A stretch of 64,000 bases of DNA. It comes from Mesoflavibacter profundi. GTDB lineage: Bacteria; Bacteroidota; Bacteroidia; Flavobacteriales; Flavobacteriaceae. Shown here piece by piece: positions 45,210-54,079 of this stretch. The position numbers and the translations under genes were made by a program. Under the pieces are notes generated by a model. That model was given only the letters and a program-made list of their open reading frames with translations, was not told the DNA's origin and searched no databases. Position 1 is the first letter of the stretch. Each line of letters starts with the position of its first letter. Location: the NCBI RefSeq assembly GCF_014764305.1, contig NZ_CP061703.1:1129501-1193500 (forward strand). The letters are read 5' to 3'.

Positions 45210-46532
45210 CTAATTTTTTGCTAATTTTTTTATGTTTTTGTGGTTTAAAAGGATATAAATAAGGCAAATTAACAATATTGAACCTATTAAATTTGCAAAC
45301 AAAGCTCTTAAACTTCCTCTTAATAATATAAATTCAAATGGAAGAAGTATAAAATATATGAGTATAAATATGCTCTTTTTTTTGTTATTAGACCAAAACT
45401 TCTTGTCAATGTAAGCATTTAAAAATGCAATTAAAATAATAAATAAAATAACACCAATATATCCAAAATTTAAATAGCCTTCTGCAAAATAACCTATTGC
45501 AATGTTTGAAAACCCGTCATAATCTATTGATTTTACTAAAATTTTATTACTGTTTAAAGGTTTTGATGTCCATAAATCTGAAGGAACAAAAAACAAAATA
45601 ATTGCTAGTAATTGTTCTCCATATGTTATAGAACAATGTTTAATTAAATTGATTGAATTTTGAAAAGAATCAAAATGCGCATCAATAAAAACATTGGTTT
45701 TAAAAGGATTATTATAAATATTGTGGTTATATCTATAGTGATGTAAATAAGGAAACACAATCATTAATCCAATAGAGAAAATATAATTAAACGTGTTTTT
45801 GATATAGATAGGTTTAAAATACACAAACAATAAAGGTAGATAGACAACAGCTACTTTAAATCTTGGTATTGAAGTAGGAATATTTAATAAAATGGTTAAT
45901 AAGAGTAAAGTAACTTCTAGCTTAATATTGTTTTTATTAGATAGTTTCAAAAATAACAAACTAAATAGAGGAACTAGTCTTAATGTATTTACTATGGAAG
46001 TTAATGGTTTATAACTTTCTCTAGAAAAAAGAATTAATGATTTTCTAGATATTAAAATATCTAAATTGAAATTAAAATAAATTAATATTATTAAGGATGT
46101 AAATAAAGAAAGTAATAGTAAAATCTTTTTATCATAATAAAAATCAAAAGTCCGCCTTTTCTTTATAGACAATTCGTTATTGTTTTTATTGAATATTTTA
46201 TTGTATAAGATATTATAAATCAATAAGATTACTAAATAAAAAACACCTCCTTTAATGTAATCTAAATCATTTAAAGAACTTAATTTATTTAAAAAGACAA
46301 TATTATTTTTATACTGAATTACTGGAGCTATTCCAATAAAGAATAAAAAAAATAAATTAAAAATATTATGTAAAGAAAAGGGTAAGGCTTTATTAGAAAA
46401 GATTTGAGTTGTTGAAATAACAACGATAGAAAAATAGATAAAAATAAGTTCTAGATTATACCTATTCCCATTATCTAAAAAAATAATGAATGATAACAGG
46501 ATCAGTACAATTAGACTATTTTTATTAATCAT
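45210..46532 (-). CDS. Wzy-like repeat-unit polymerase (copy 1)
   Basis: 440 residues with about 12 hydrophobic helices. A loop with LFFVPSDLWTSKPLNSNK is followed by a helix region GYFAEGYLNFGYIGVILFII. The same two blocks occur in the protein at 59886-61295 (FFWVPRKIWNDKPPQ; SYLAELYSDFGKIGVILISI), so the two are homologous. The features fit Wzy oligosaccharide repeat-unit polymerases, which join lipid-linked units in the periplasm. It overlaps the aminotransferase gene by 8 bases. Sequence is very AT-rich and diverged, as usual for Wzy. Confidence 0.78.
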   Translation of the reverse strand: MINKNSLIVLILLSFIIFLDNGNRYNLELIFIYFSIVVISTTQIFSNKALPFSLHNIFNLFFLFFIGIAPVIQYKNNIVFLNKLSSLNDLDYIKGGVFYLVILLIYNILYNKIFNKNNNELSIKKRRTFDFYYDKKILLLLSLFTSLIILIYFNFNLDILISRKSLILFSRESYKPLTSIVNTLRLVPLFSLLFLKLSNKNNIKLEVTLLLLTILLNIPTSIPRFKVAVVYLPLLFVYFKPIYIKNTFNYIFSIGLMIVFPYLHHYRYNHNIYNNPFKTNVFIDAHFDSFQNSINLIKHCSITYGEQLLAIILFFVPSDLWTSKPLNSNKILVKSIDYDGFSNIAIGYFAEGYLNFGYIGVILFIILIAFLNAYIDKKFWSNNKKKSIFILIYFILLPFEFILLRGSLRALFANLIGSILLICLIYILLNHKNIKKLAKN

Positions 46533-47664
46533 TAAATAAGCTTATTAATGTATTTTTAATTCTTTCTAATTCTTCATTTTCTAATTTTGAACCACTTGGA
46601 AGACATAATCCATTTTTAAAAAGTTGTTCTGAAATATTAGTTCCATAATAAGGGTATTTATTAAAAACAGGTTGTAAATGCATAGGTTTCCACAAGGGTC
46701 TTGATTCTATATTTTCTTCAAGTAATTTTGAATAAATATCTTCTCTAGTAATTTTAGATTTACTTAGATCTATTAATATACAAGTTAACCAATGATTTGA
46801 CACAAACTGACTTGAAGGCTCTGCAAAGACTGATATACCATCAATGTCTTTAAATATTTCATTATAAAACTTATTGTTGTTTTGTCTTAATCCAATATGT
46901 TTATCTAAAACTTCCATTTGACCGCGACCAATTCCAGCAGAAATATTACTCATTCTGTAATTATAACCTATCTCAGTATGCTCGTAATGTGGTGTATTTT
47001 CTCTTGCTTGAGTAGCATAATATATCGTTTTGTTTTTTTGTTCTATTGATCTACAAACTAATGCTCCTCCACCAGAAGTGGTTATAATTTTATTTCCATT
47101 AAATGATAATATTGAAAATTCTCCAAAAGTACCACATTTTTGATTGTTATATGTAGATCCTAATGCTTCTGCTGCATCTTCAATAACTGGTATGTCATAT
47201 TTTTTTGCAACGTCAATTATCTTATCAATTTGTGCAGGCATTCCGTATAAATGCACCACTATTATTGCTTTGATAGTTTTACCCTTAGATTTTCTATCAA
47301 TAATGGCTTGTTCTAAATAATCAGGACACATATTCCATGTTTTAGATTCACTATCAACAAATACAGGATTTGCTCCTAAATATGTAATTGGGTTAGCCGT
47401 GCCACAAAATGTAAAGCTTTGACAAATCACCTCATCTCCTTTACTTACACCTAATTGTAATAATGCAAGATGAATAGCAGCTGTTCCAGACGATAAACAA
47501 GCTATAAAACTATTTTTGTTACTTAAATAATTCTCTAAGTCTGTTTCAAATCCTGTTACATTTGGTCCTAATGGAGCAATCCAATTGTCTTGAAAAGCTT
47601 CATTAATATATTTTTGTTCTGATCCACCCATATGAGGTGTAGATAACCATATTTTTGATTTCAT
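46525..47664 (-). CDS. PLP-dependent sugar aminotransferase (DegT/DnrJ/EryC1/StrS, PglE-like)
   Basis: 379 residues. Start block MKSKIWLSTPHMGGSEQKYI, then FQDNWIAPLGPNV, typical of PglE-like enzymes. PLP-related residues: IEDAAEALGS (Asp163) and the Schiff-base Lys192 in SFNGNKIITTSGGGA. It would put an amino group on C4 of UDP-4-keto-6-deoxy-GlcNAc made by the PglF-like enzyme. The gene lies between the PglC-like transferase and Wzy copy 1. No PglD-type acetyltransferase is found in the window. Confidence 0.92.
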   Translation of the reverse strand: MKSKIWLSTPHMGGSEQKYINEAFQDNWIAPLGPNVTGFETDLENYLSNKNSFIACLSSGTAAIHLALLQLGVSKGDEVICQSFTFCGTANPITYLGANPVFVDSESKTWNMCPDYLEQAIIDRKSKGKTIKAIIVVHLYGMPAQIDKIIDVAKKYDIPVIEDAAEALGSTYNNQKCGTFGEFSILSFNGNKIITTSGGGALVCRSIEQKNKTIYYATQARENTPHYEHTEIGYNYRMSNISAGIGRGQMEVLDKHIGLRQNNNKFYNEIFKDIDGISVFAEPSSQFVSNHWLTCILIDLSKSKITREDIYSKLLEENIESRPLWKPMHLQPVFNKYPYYGTNISEQLFKNGLCLPSGSKLENEELERIKNTLISLFND

Positions 47665-47668
47665 ATAA

Positions 47669-48262
47669 TTATAAAAAGGTTTTAATTATATAACCTATAT
47701 CACGTAATAATGAATAATTATAAATGTATTCTTTATTAATTTCTATTTTTTTAGGCCAAATTACATTTTGATTATAAGATTCTGGATTGTCCTGCTTTTG
47801 TAACAATTCTTCTTCATTTTTAAAATAGATAGAAGCTGGACCTGTTATTCCAGGTTTAATTGTTAAAATAATTCTATCTTCTCCTGTTAATTGGTCTGCA
47901 AATCCAGGTACATCTGGTCTTGGACCAACAAAACTCATATCTCCAAACAATACATTTACTAGTTGAGGTAACTCATCTATCTTGCTTTTTCTCCAAAATC
48001 TTCCTGCTTTGGTTATTCTTGGATCTTTATCTGTTGATACAGTTGTGGTATAACCTTCTATATTTTTCATTGTTCTTATTTTAAAAACATAAAATGGTTT
48101 ACCATATTGACCGATTCGTTTTTGTCTAAATATACCACTTAGTTTTGTATCAAATTTTGCAATTATTATTGCTAACAAAATTAACCAACCTGCTAGTATT
48201 AAACCTATTAAAGACAGTATTATGTCTAAAATTCTTTTTGATATTTTCTGTAATTTAGTCAA
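47669..48262 (-). CDS. Short initiating sugar transferase (PglC-like)
   Basis: 197 residues, the minimal monotopic form: one N-terminal membrane helix (KRILDIILSLIGLILAGWLI), then VFKIRTMKN, RKSKIDELPQLVNVLFGDMS, FVGPRPDVPGF and TIKPGITGPASIYF. It transfers a sugar-1-phosphate, in PglC diNAcBac-1-P, to undecaprenyl phosphate. With the PglE- and PglF-like genes on its downstream side it forms a coherent set. It is one of two initiating enzymes in the locus (the other at 39506-40918). It overlaps the sulfotransferase gene by 8 bases. Confidence 0.93.
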   Translation of the reverse strand: MTKLQKISKRILDIILSLIGLILAGWLILLAIIIAKFDTKLSGIFRQKRIGQYGKPFYVFKIRTMKNIEGYTTTVSTDKDPRITKAGRFWRKSKIDELPQLVNVLFGDMSFVGPRPDVPGFADQLTGEDRIILTIKPGITGPASIYFKNEEELLQKQDNPESYNQNVIWPKKIEINKEYIYNYSLLRDIGYIIKTFL

Positions 48263-49118
48263 TGCTATAATTTAATTTTTCTAAAGTTGGTTTTAAAATT
48301 TTATTAAGATGTACTTGTTCTTCTTGAGAAAATTCTTTTTTGTAATTACCAACACTTTTTATACTCACTTTAGATACTGCTTTTTGTAAATCTCCTTTAC
48401 TTTCAACTTTTAAAAATTTTAATATTTCTTCCAAATTTTTTTGAGGATTCAACACAAAATCTTCGTATCTAACATCTAAAATCTTTGATGTTTCTATTTG
48501 TTGTCTGTGTATTATTGTATTTTCTGCACAATGCATCCATTGTTGAGCACATAAATCCAACAATGTTAGGTTAACAACATCTTTATCTATGCCTTTATAA
48601 ATAGGTCCCCAAAAAGATAAAGATTCTTCTTTTGTTACCGTTTTTTTTAACCTATTATAACCGAATTTCCAAACATAATAAAAGAGATCTTGTAAAGGAA
48701 CATATCTTAATTTTTTTAATGTATACTTTAAATCAAAACTAGAGTTCCATCTTTTCATAGCGCTTGGTACAACATCTCTACCGTCTCTATTAATAATAAT
48801 AAATTTAGCATCTGGGATAACTTGATGTACAAAATTTAAGCGTAGAGAATTTGCACAAGTTTTTTCTACTATAAATGGAGCATGACTTTTTTTATAGCGT
48901 CTTAAAAATCTTTTATTAATATATTTTTTTATCCTTTTTGATGCTAAATGTTCTGGTAGTTCATCTGTTGGATAATTTTTATTCCCGTATCGCCATATTG
49001 GATTAATTTCATCACAATCCCAAGTGTCAAATTCTGGTAAAGATGTAAGTATATCTCTTAACATATTGGTACCAGATCTTCCTGCTCCTATAATTATAAC
49101 AGGTGTATAATTACTCAT
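48255..49118 (-). CDS. Sulfotransferase (copy A)
   Basis: 287 residues. The 5'-phosphosulfate-binding loop is VIIIGAGRSGTNMLRDIL (PAPS site, GAGRSGT at 11-17). The 3'-phosphate-binding part is FIIINRDGRDVVPSAM. ILDVRYEDFVLNPQKNLEEI is the usual following block. It should transfer sulfate from PAPS to a carbohydrate. Overlaps both neighbours (GT4 upstream by 8 bases, PglC-like downstream), so it belongs to the glycan operon. Acceptor position unknown. Confidence 0.88.
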   Translation of the reverse strand: MSNYTPVIIIGAGRSGTNMLRDILTSLPEFDTWDCDEINPIWRYGNKNYPTDELPEHLASKRIKKYINKRFLRRYKKSHAPFIVEKTCANSLRLNFVHQVIPDAKFIIINRDGRDVVPSAMKRWNSSFDLKYTLKKLRYVPLQDLFYYVWKFGYNRLKKTVTKEESLSFWGPIYKGIDKDVVNLTLLDLCAQQWMHCAENTIIHRQQIETSKILDVRYEDFVLNPQKNLEEILKFLKVESKGDLQKAVSKVSIKSVGNYKKEFSQEEQVHLNKILKPTLEKLNYSID

Positions 49119-50337
49119 TATTTGCTATTTTAATTAAATTTTTTTCAATTTTATCTACACTAGATTCTATAGATAAATTTTCTTGATAGTACTTTTTACC
49201 ATTAATCCCCATTTGTTTTATCTGATCCGGGTTTAGAGCTATCATTTTTTTTATTTTATCTTCTAAATCAAGGCTGTTATCTGGTTCAAAAGTAAATCCT
49301 GCTTTTGCTTCATTTAATATATCACTAGCATCTCCTTTTAAACCCATTAAAATAGGTTTTCCAGATTTTAAATATGCTAATATTTTAGATGGAATTGTAA
49401 TACTAAATAAAGGATCATCTTTTAAATGCACCATTAAAAAACTAGCTGCATTTAAATATTTGCTTACTTCTGAAGAATCTACTCTTGGTATAAAAATTAC
49501 GTTATTTAAATTTTCTTTTTCTTTATAATTAATTAGATTTTCTTGATCTGCTCCACCTCCAAGAAAAATAAAATTAATTTTATCTATTTGTTGATTTTGT
49601 AAGCTTTTAGCTGTTTTTAAAATAGTTGTTAAAGATTGTACTATTCCTAAATTACCAGCATATAAAATATTAATTTTTGAAGCGTCAAAATATCTATCTA
49701 AAGTTTCTTGAGGAAGCTTTGCGTTTTTAATTTGATCTCTACTCCAATTAGATACAATTTCTAATTTATTTTCTGGCACACCTTTACTTAAAAGACTTTT
49801 TTTAAATCCTGGTGTTGCTACTGTTATAAAATCTGCGTTTCTATAATTCCAATTACACCAAGAATTTATAATTTTTAATATTTTAGGCTTACTAAGCATT
49901 CCTGAAGCAGCTACAGTTTCTGGCCATAAATCGTTTATATCATATAAAAACGGAACTTTTTTTATTTTTTTTAAAATTATAGCTGGTATTGCAACAGGAA
50001 TTGCACCTTGGTATACAAAACATACTTGCGGTTTTTTTACAAGCCACAACCCAATTAAACTAGCGCTAAAAGCATAAGATATATAATGCAATATTCTTTT
50101 GAATCCAGAGTTACTATGGTCTGGATAAATTGGCACTCTAATTACATTTATACCTTCTATATTCTCCCTTTTAAACAAGCTTTGCTTATACCCTTTATAG
50201 ATTTTACCAATAGGATAGGAAGGAAATCCTGTTAAGACTTCTACCTCATGACCTCTAGAGACTAGTTCTTTAGCAAAATCTAAACTCTTGGCTGTTGGCT
50301 CTGGATTAAAAAGTTGTTTAACTATTAAAACTCTCAT
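49111..50337 (-). CDS. Glycosyltransferase family 4 (WbuB-like)
   Basis: 408 residues from the ATG at 50337; an in-frame ATG at 50358 would overlap the wecB-like gene by 17 bases, while the chosen one leaves a 4-base gap. GT-B fold: N-terminus VLIVKQLFNPEPTAKSLDFA, donor domain with INILYAGNLGIVQSLTTILK and KSGKPILMGLKGDASDILNE. In O-antigen loci a WbuB-type transferase follows the L-FucNAc genes and attaches that sugar; the position directly after capE-capF-capG-like genes supports the same here. Confidence 0.88.
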   Translation of the reverse strand: MRVLIVKQLFNPEPTAKSLDFAKELVSRGHEVEVLTGFPSYPIGKIYKGYKQSLFKRENIEGINVIRVPIYPDHSNSGFKRILHYISYAFSASLIGLWLVKKPQVCFVYQGAIPVAIPAIILKKIKKVPFLYDINDLWPETVAASGMLSKPKILKIINSWCNWNYRNADFITVATPGFKKSLLSKGVPENKLEIVSNWSRDQIKNAKLPQETLDRYFDASKINILYAGNLGIVQSLTTILKTAKSLQNQQIDKINFIFLGGGADQENLINYKEKENLNNVIFIPRVDSSEVSKYLNAASFLMVHLKDDPLFSITIPSKILAYLKSGKPILMGLKGDASDILNEAKAGFTFEPDNSLDLEDKIKKMIALNPDQIKQMGINGKKYYQENLSIESSVDKIEKNLIKIANNE

Positions 50338-50341
50338 TGCT

Positions 50342-51475
50342 TTACTTTGACCAAACAACTCTATTAATGTAATCTGTGTACGAAATAATTATTCTTACCA
50401 TTTTTTCGCTAACATTTGGCATTGAATAATCATAAACTTCTCTAAAATTTCTTTTTGGATTTCTTTCTTGAGCATTTAATGCTGCTAAACCTTGCATTAT
50501 GCGTTCTGGATTTAATCCTACCATCATTACAGAAGCTTCTTCCATTGCTTCTGGTCTTTCATGAGCTTCACGAATGTTTAGTGCATGAAAATTTAAAATT
50601 GAAGATTCTTCAGATATAGTTCCACTATCTGATAATACTGCAAATGAATGCATTTGCAATGCATTATAGTCGTTAAATCCTAATGGCTTTAAAAACTGAA
50701 TGTTTTTATGTGTTTTTACTTTTTTTGCCTCTAACATATTTCTTGTTCTTGGATGTGTAGAGACTATTATTGGGTAATTATATTTTTCTGCAATTAGGTT
50801 TAAAGATTCTATTAGACCATTGAAGTTTTTAGGGTTGTTAATATTCTCTTCCCTGTGCGAAGAAACCACAAAAAACTTTTGCTTTTCTAAACCTAACGTT
50901 TCTAATACATTAGAAGCTTCAATTTTTGATTTAAATTTATTTAAAACTTCATACATTGGACTACCCGTTTTAATCACTCTATCTGGAGATAATCCTTCTC
51001 TTAATAAGTATTCTCTAGCTATGGAACTATATGTTAGGTTTATATCTGCTACATGATCTACAATTTTGCGGTTAGTTTCTTCTGGTACTCTTTGATCAAA
51101 ACACCTGTTTCCTGCTTCCATATGAAATACTGGAATTTGTCTTTTTTTAGCAGGTATTGCACATAAACATGAGTTTGTGTCTCCTAAAACTAAAAATGCA
51201 TCTGGTTTTAATTGTTCTAATATAGGATCTATCTTGATTAAAATATTTCCAACAGTTTCTGTAGCGTTTTGTCCTGCAGCGTTTAAAAAGTAGTCTGGTT
51301 TTCTTATTTCTAAATCTTCAAAGAAAATCTCATTAAGCTCATAATCGTAATTTTGACCCGTATGAACTATTATGTGTTCTATTGCATCATTTTTATCTAA
51401 TGCTTGCATAACACATGCTAATCTTATTATTTCTGGTCTAGTACCTACTACTGTTACTACTTTTAATTGTTTCAT
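50342..51475 (-). CDS. capG: UDP-HexNAc 2-epimerase, CapG/FnlC type (WecB family)
   Basis: 377 residues. VGTRPEIIRL is the UDP-GlcNAc 2-epimerase start; VLGDTNSCLCAIPAKKRQIP and FHMEAGNRCFDQRVPEETNR carry the active-site acids; HPRTRNMLE and LSDSGTISEESSI follow. In the CapE-CapF-CapG pathway this enzyme inverts C2 to give UDP-L-FucNAc. The order capE, cupin, capF, capG, GT in this window supports that over UDP-ManNAc synthesis. The name rests on context, since WecB and CapG are close. Confidence 0.9.
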   Translation of the reverse strand: MKQLKVVTVVGTRPEIIRLACVMQALDKNDAIEHIIVHTGQNYDYELNEIFFEDLEIRKPDYFLNAAGQNATETVGNILIKIDPILEQLKPDAFLVLGDTNSCLCAIPAKKRQIPVFHMEAGNRCFDQRVPEETNRKIVDHVADINLTYSSIAREYLLREGLSPDRVIKTGSPMYEVLNKFKSKIEASNVLETLGLEKQKFFVVSSHREENINNPKNFNGLIESLNLIAEKYNYPIIVSTHPRTRNMLEAKKVKTHKNIQFLKPLGFNDYNALQMHSFAVLSDSGTISEESSILNFHALNIREAHERPEAMEEASVMMVGLNPERIMQGLAALNAQERNPKRNFREVYDYSMPNVSEKMVRIIISYTDYINRVVWSK

Positions 51476-51509
51476 CTTTATTTTATACTATCTATGGTGT
51501 TTTTTAAAA

Positions 51510-52652
51510 CTATACTTCTACAAAGTAAGTATCTGCATCTTCAGGATTATAAGGTTCATTTATCCAAAAAAGGGTAATTAACTCTGTGTCTCCTATGTTT
51601 TTAATATTATGTGTGTACCAAATTGGCATGTCTACATAAGCTGGATGTTTTCCATCTAAATCAAAACTATATACTTTATCTGTATTAATTTTTCTTAATT
51701 CTATTCTAGCTTTACCTTGTATTACTGCAAATCTTTCGATTTTTCTAGTGTGGTAATGATTACCTCTAGTTATTCCTGGTACTGTTGTTGAAAATGAGGA
51801 TTGACCTGAAACGCCTGCACGCATTATTTCGACAAACGCACCTCGGTTGTCTTCATGCTTGGTGAATTTTCTAGGGAAATAAGACTGTAATGGAATAAAA
51901 CTTGTAAATGTATTAAACAGGTTAATTTCAAAGCTGTTTATTGGTACATTTGGTACTTTTCCTTCTTGGACATACTCTTTATTAAAATGGTTTAATAGGT
52001 TAAGTATTTCAGAAACTTTTTTTGTTGCTGTATGAGGTACTGTATATTTTAATGCAGGTGTGTCTTGATTGCTAATTATATGTTTATAAAAAACTTCTGA
52101 AAGCTGATTGATGTAAATTAAATTTACTTCTCCGTCGTTTATTATATTAGGTGTTTCGCCATTAATTATTTGATGACTAAATGTCGCGATAAATGAATTA
52201 TAAAATGGTTTACCAAATGGTCCAAATACATTAGGAATAATTAAAGATGCGACTTGGGAATTGTTATTTTTTGCCCACTGTTCTAATGCTTCTCTTCCGT
52301 CTCGTTTAGATTTACCATATAAATTATCTTTTTCTTCTTGAGATGATGATGAAAATATAATTTTTGGTGTTGAATTTGTGTCTTGACAAGCTTCTATTAA
52401 TTGGTTTACTAAATTTACATTAGTGTTATAAATTACTTGTTGGTCTTCATGACGATTCATTGCAGCTATATGCAATATGGTATCACATTGACTTACAAAA
52501 TTTGAAAGCTTTGATTTGTCTTCAAAATAAGATCTTTCAAAGTCAATTAACTCTATGTTTTCTTTTGTACCTAGATAATTATATAAATGACTTCCTATAA
52601 ACCCTGCTTGCCCTGTTATTCCTACTTTTATTTTTTGTTCCAATTTACCCAT
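51510..52652 (-). CDS. capF: CapF/FnlB-like bifunctional UDP-sugar epimerase/reductase
   Basis: 380 residues in two domains, as in CapF. N-terminal SDR reductase (VGITGQAGFIGSHLYNYLGT, catalytic Tyr/Lys in LYGKSKRDGREALE). C-terminal cupin epimerase (about 265-380) with the metal-site pattern TRGNHYHTRKIERFAV and IELRKINTDKVYSFD. It takes the CapE product through epimerisation and reduction on the way to UDP-L-FucNAc. It overlaps the cupin gene upstream by 25 bases. Confidence 0.92.
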   Translation of the reverse strand: MGKLEQKIKVGITGQAGFIGSHLYNYLGTKENIELIDFERSYFEDKSKLSNFVSQCDTILHIAAMNRHEDQQVIYNTNVNLVNQLIEACQDTNSTPKIIFSSSSQEEKDNLYGKSKRDGREALEQWAKNNNSQVASLIIPNVFGPFGKPFYNSFIATFSHQIINGETPNIINDGEVNLIYINQLSEVFYKHIISNQDTPALKYTVPHTATKKVSEILNLLNHFNKEYVQEGKVPNVPINSFEINLFNTFTSFIPLQSYFPRKFTKHEDNRGAFVEIMRAGVSGQSSFSTTVPGITRGNHYHTRKIERFAVIQGKARIELRKINTDKVYSFDLDGKHPAYVDMPIWYTHNIKNIGDTELITLFWINEPYNPEDADTYFVEV

Positions 52653-53065
52653 TTTGTTTGTTCAAATCTGTAATGATCATCTTCTATTTCATTTAATGCA
52701 TAATTTGACATTATCATTAATTTAGACTGTTCTGTATTTGCTTTAAAGCCATTTGCATAACCTTGTGGTATAAATAATACTTGAGGCTTGTCTTCTTCTA
52801 ATGTAAAGTGATAAATTTTACAATTGTCTGAAGGATTATCCCAATTATCTATTTTAACAAGTTTTACTTCAAAACTTCCTTTTACACAGTAAAACCATCT
52901 ACTTTCTATTTTATGTCCTTGCCAAGCCCTAATTGTTGATGTGTCTGGATGCGTTGTAAAATACATACGTTTTACATCTTTCATATCAAATGGATTTACA
53001 AACTGTAATGTTCCTCTATGATCTTGATATGTTCCTCCTTCTATTAATTTAGGCTCTAAAATCAT
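52628..53065 (-). CDS. WxcM/FdtA-like cupin sugar isomerase or epimerase
   Basis: 145 residues, a single cupin. GGTYQDHRGTLQFVNPFDMK, MYFTTHPDTSTIRAWQGHKI, FYCVKGSFEVKLVKID and LFIPQGYANGF give the usual strand and His pattern of dTDP-4-keto-sugar 3,5-epimerases and their WxcM relatives. Found between capE and capF, where many O-antigen loci carry the same small cupin. It may assist or replace the epimerisation step of L-FucNAc synthesis; the exact reaction is not established here. Confidence 0.85.
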   Translation of the reverse strand: MILEPKLIEGGTYQDHRGTLQFVNPFDMKDVKRMYFTTHPDTSTIRAWQGHKIESRWFYCVKGSFEVKLVKIDNWDNPSDNCKIYHFTLEEDKPQVLFIPQGYANGFKANTEQSKLMIMSNYALNEIEDDHYRFEQTKWVNWNKK

Positions 53066-53068
53066 GAA

Positions 53069-54079
53069 TTATATATTTGAAATATCTTCTTTGATAAAGT
53101 CTAATTTTAAAAGCAATTTTTTCATGCCTTCAACATCTAATTGTTCTGTATTATGAGAATGATAATCTTCTACTTTATCCATATCTACTTCACCTTCAGA
53201 AAAATAATTAGCATAATTTAAGTCCCTATTATCTGCTGGCACACGGTAATAGCCACCTAAATCTTCTGCTTTTACTCTTTCTTCTCTTGTTAATAAGGAC
53301 TCGTAAAGTTTTTCTCCGTGTCTTGTACCTATTACTTTAAGTTTACTGTTAGATTTATATAAATCTAATAATGCTTTTGCTAAAGTTTCTACAGTAGCTG
53401 CTGGTGCTTTTTGAACAAACATATCTCCTGGTTCTGCATTATTAAATGCAAATAAAACTAGGTCTACAGCATCTTCTAAAGTCATCATAAAACGAGTCAT
53501 TTTAGGATCTGTTAATGTTAAGTCTTTACCTTGCTGCATTAACTCTACAAACAATGGTATTACAGATCCACGAGAAGCCATTACATTTCCATACCTTGTA
53601 CCAGAGATTACAGTATTACCAGCATTTCTAGATTTTGCTATTAATACTTTCTCCATCATTGCTTTAGAAATACCCATTGCATTGATTGGATAAACTGCTT
53701 TATCTGTACTTAAAACTACTACGCTTTTTACGTTATATTTAATTGCTGCATCTAAAACATTTTCTGTTCCTAATACATTTGTTTTTACGGCTTCTATAGG
53801 GAAGAACTCGCAAGAAGGCACTTGTTTTAATGCTGCTGCATGATAAATATAATCTACACCTCTTACTGCTGTTTCTACAGATCTATAATCACGTACATCA
53901 CCTATATAGAATTTTACTTTTGGATTAGATAATTGCCTACGTAATTCGTCTTGTTTTTTTTCGTCTCTAGAGAAAATTCTTATTTCTTTAAAGTCTGAAT
54001 TTACAAATCGATTTAAAACGGCATTACCAAATGATCCTGTACCACCTGTTATTAATAATGTTTTGTCTTTAAAATTCAT
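53069..54079 (-). CDS. capE: CapE/FnlA-like UDP-GlcNAc 4,6-dehydratase / 5-epimerase
   Basis: 336 residues, soluble (no membrane helices, unlike the PglF-like enzyme). NAD motif TGGTGSFGNA (11-20); the active site has the Met-x3-Lys variant (VYPINAMGISKAMMEKV); GTRYGNVMASRGSVIPLF and GTRHGEKLYESLLT follow. It starts the route from UDP-GlcNAc to UDP-L-FucNAc. Immediately followed by the cupin, capF and capG, in the classical order. Overlaps the GT upstream by 4 bases (ATGA-type). Confidence 0.93.
   Translation of the reverse strand: MNFKDKTLLITGGTGSFGNAVLNRFVNSDFKEIRIFSRDEKKQDELRRQLSNPKVKFYIGDVRDYRSVETAVRGVDYIYHAAALKQVPSCEFFPIEAVKTNVLGTENVLDAAIKYNVKSVVVLSTDKAVYPINAMGISKAMMEKVLIAKSRNAGNTVISGTRYGNVMASRGSVIPLFVELMQQGKDLTLTDPKMTRFMMTLEDAVDLVLFAFNNAEPGDMFVQKAPAATVETLAKALLDLYKSNSKLKVIGTRHGEKLYESLLTREERVKAEDLGGYYRVPADNRDLNYANYFSEGEVDMDKVEDYHSHNTEQLDVEGMKKLLLKLDFIKEDISNI

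Noticed and set aside
45210-46532. Frameshift or decay in the very AT-rich membrane protein genes
   Set aside because: All frames in the glycan locus are intact and overlap tightly; low complexity is normal for Wzx/Wzy-type proteins.
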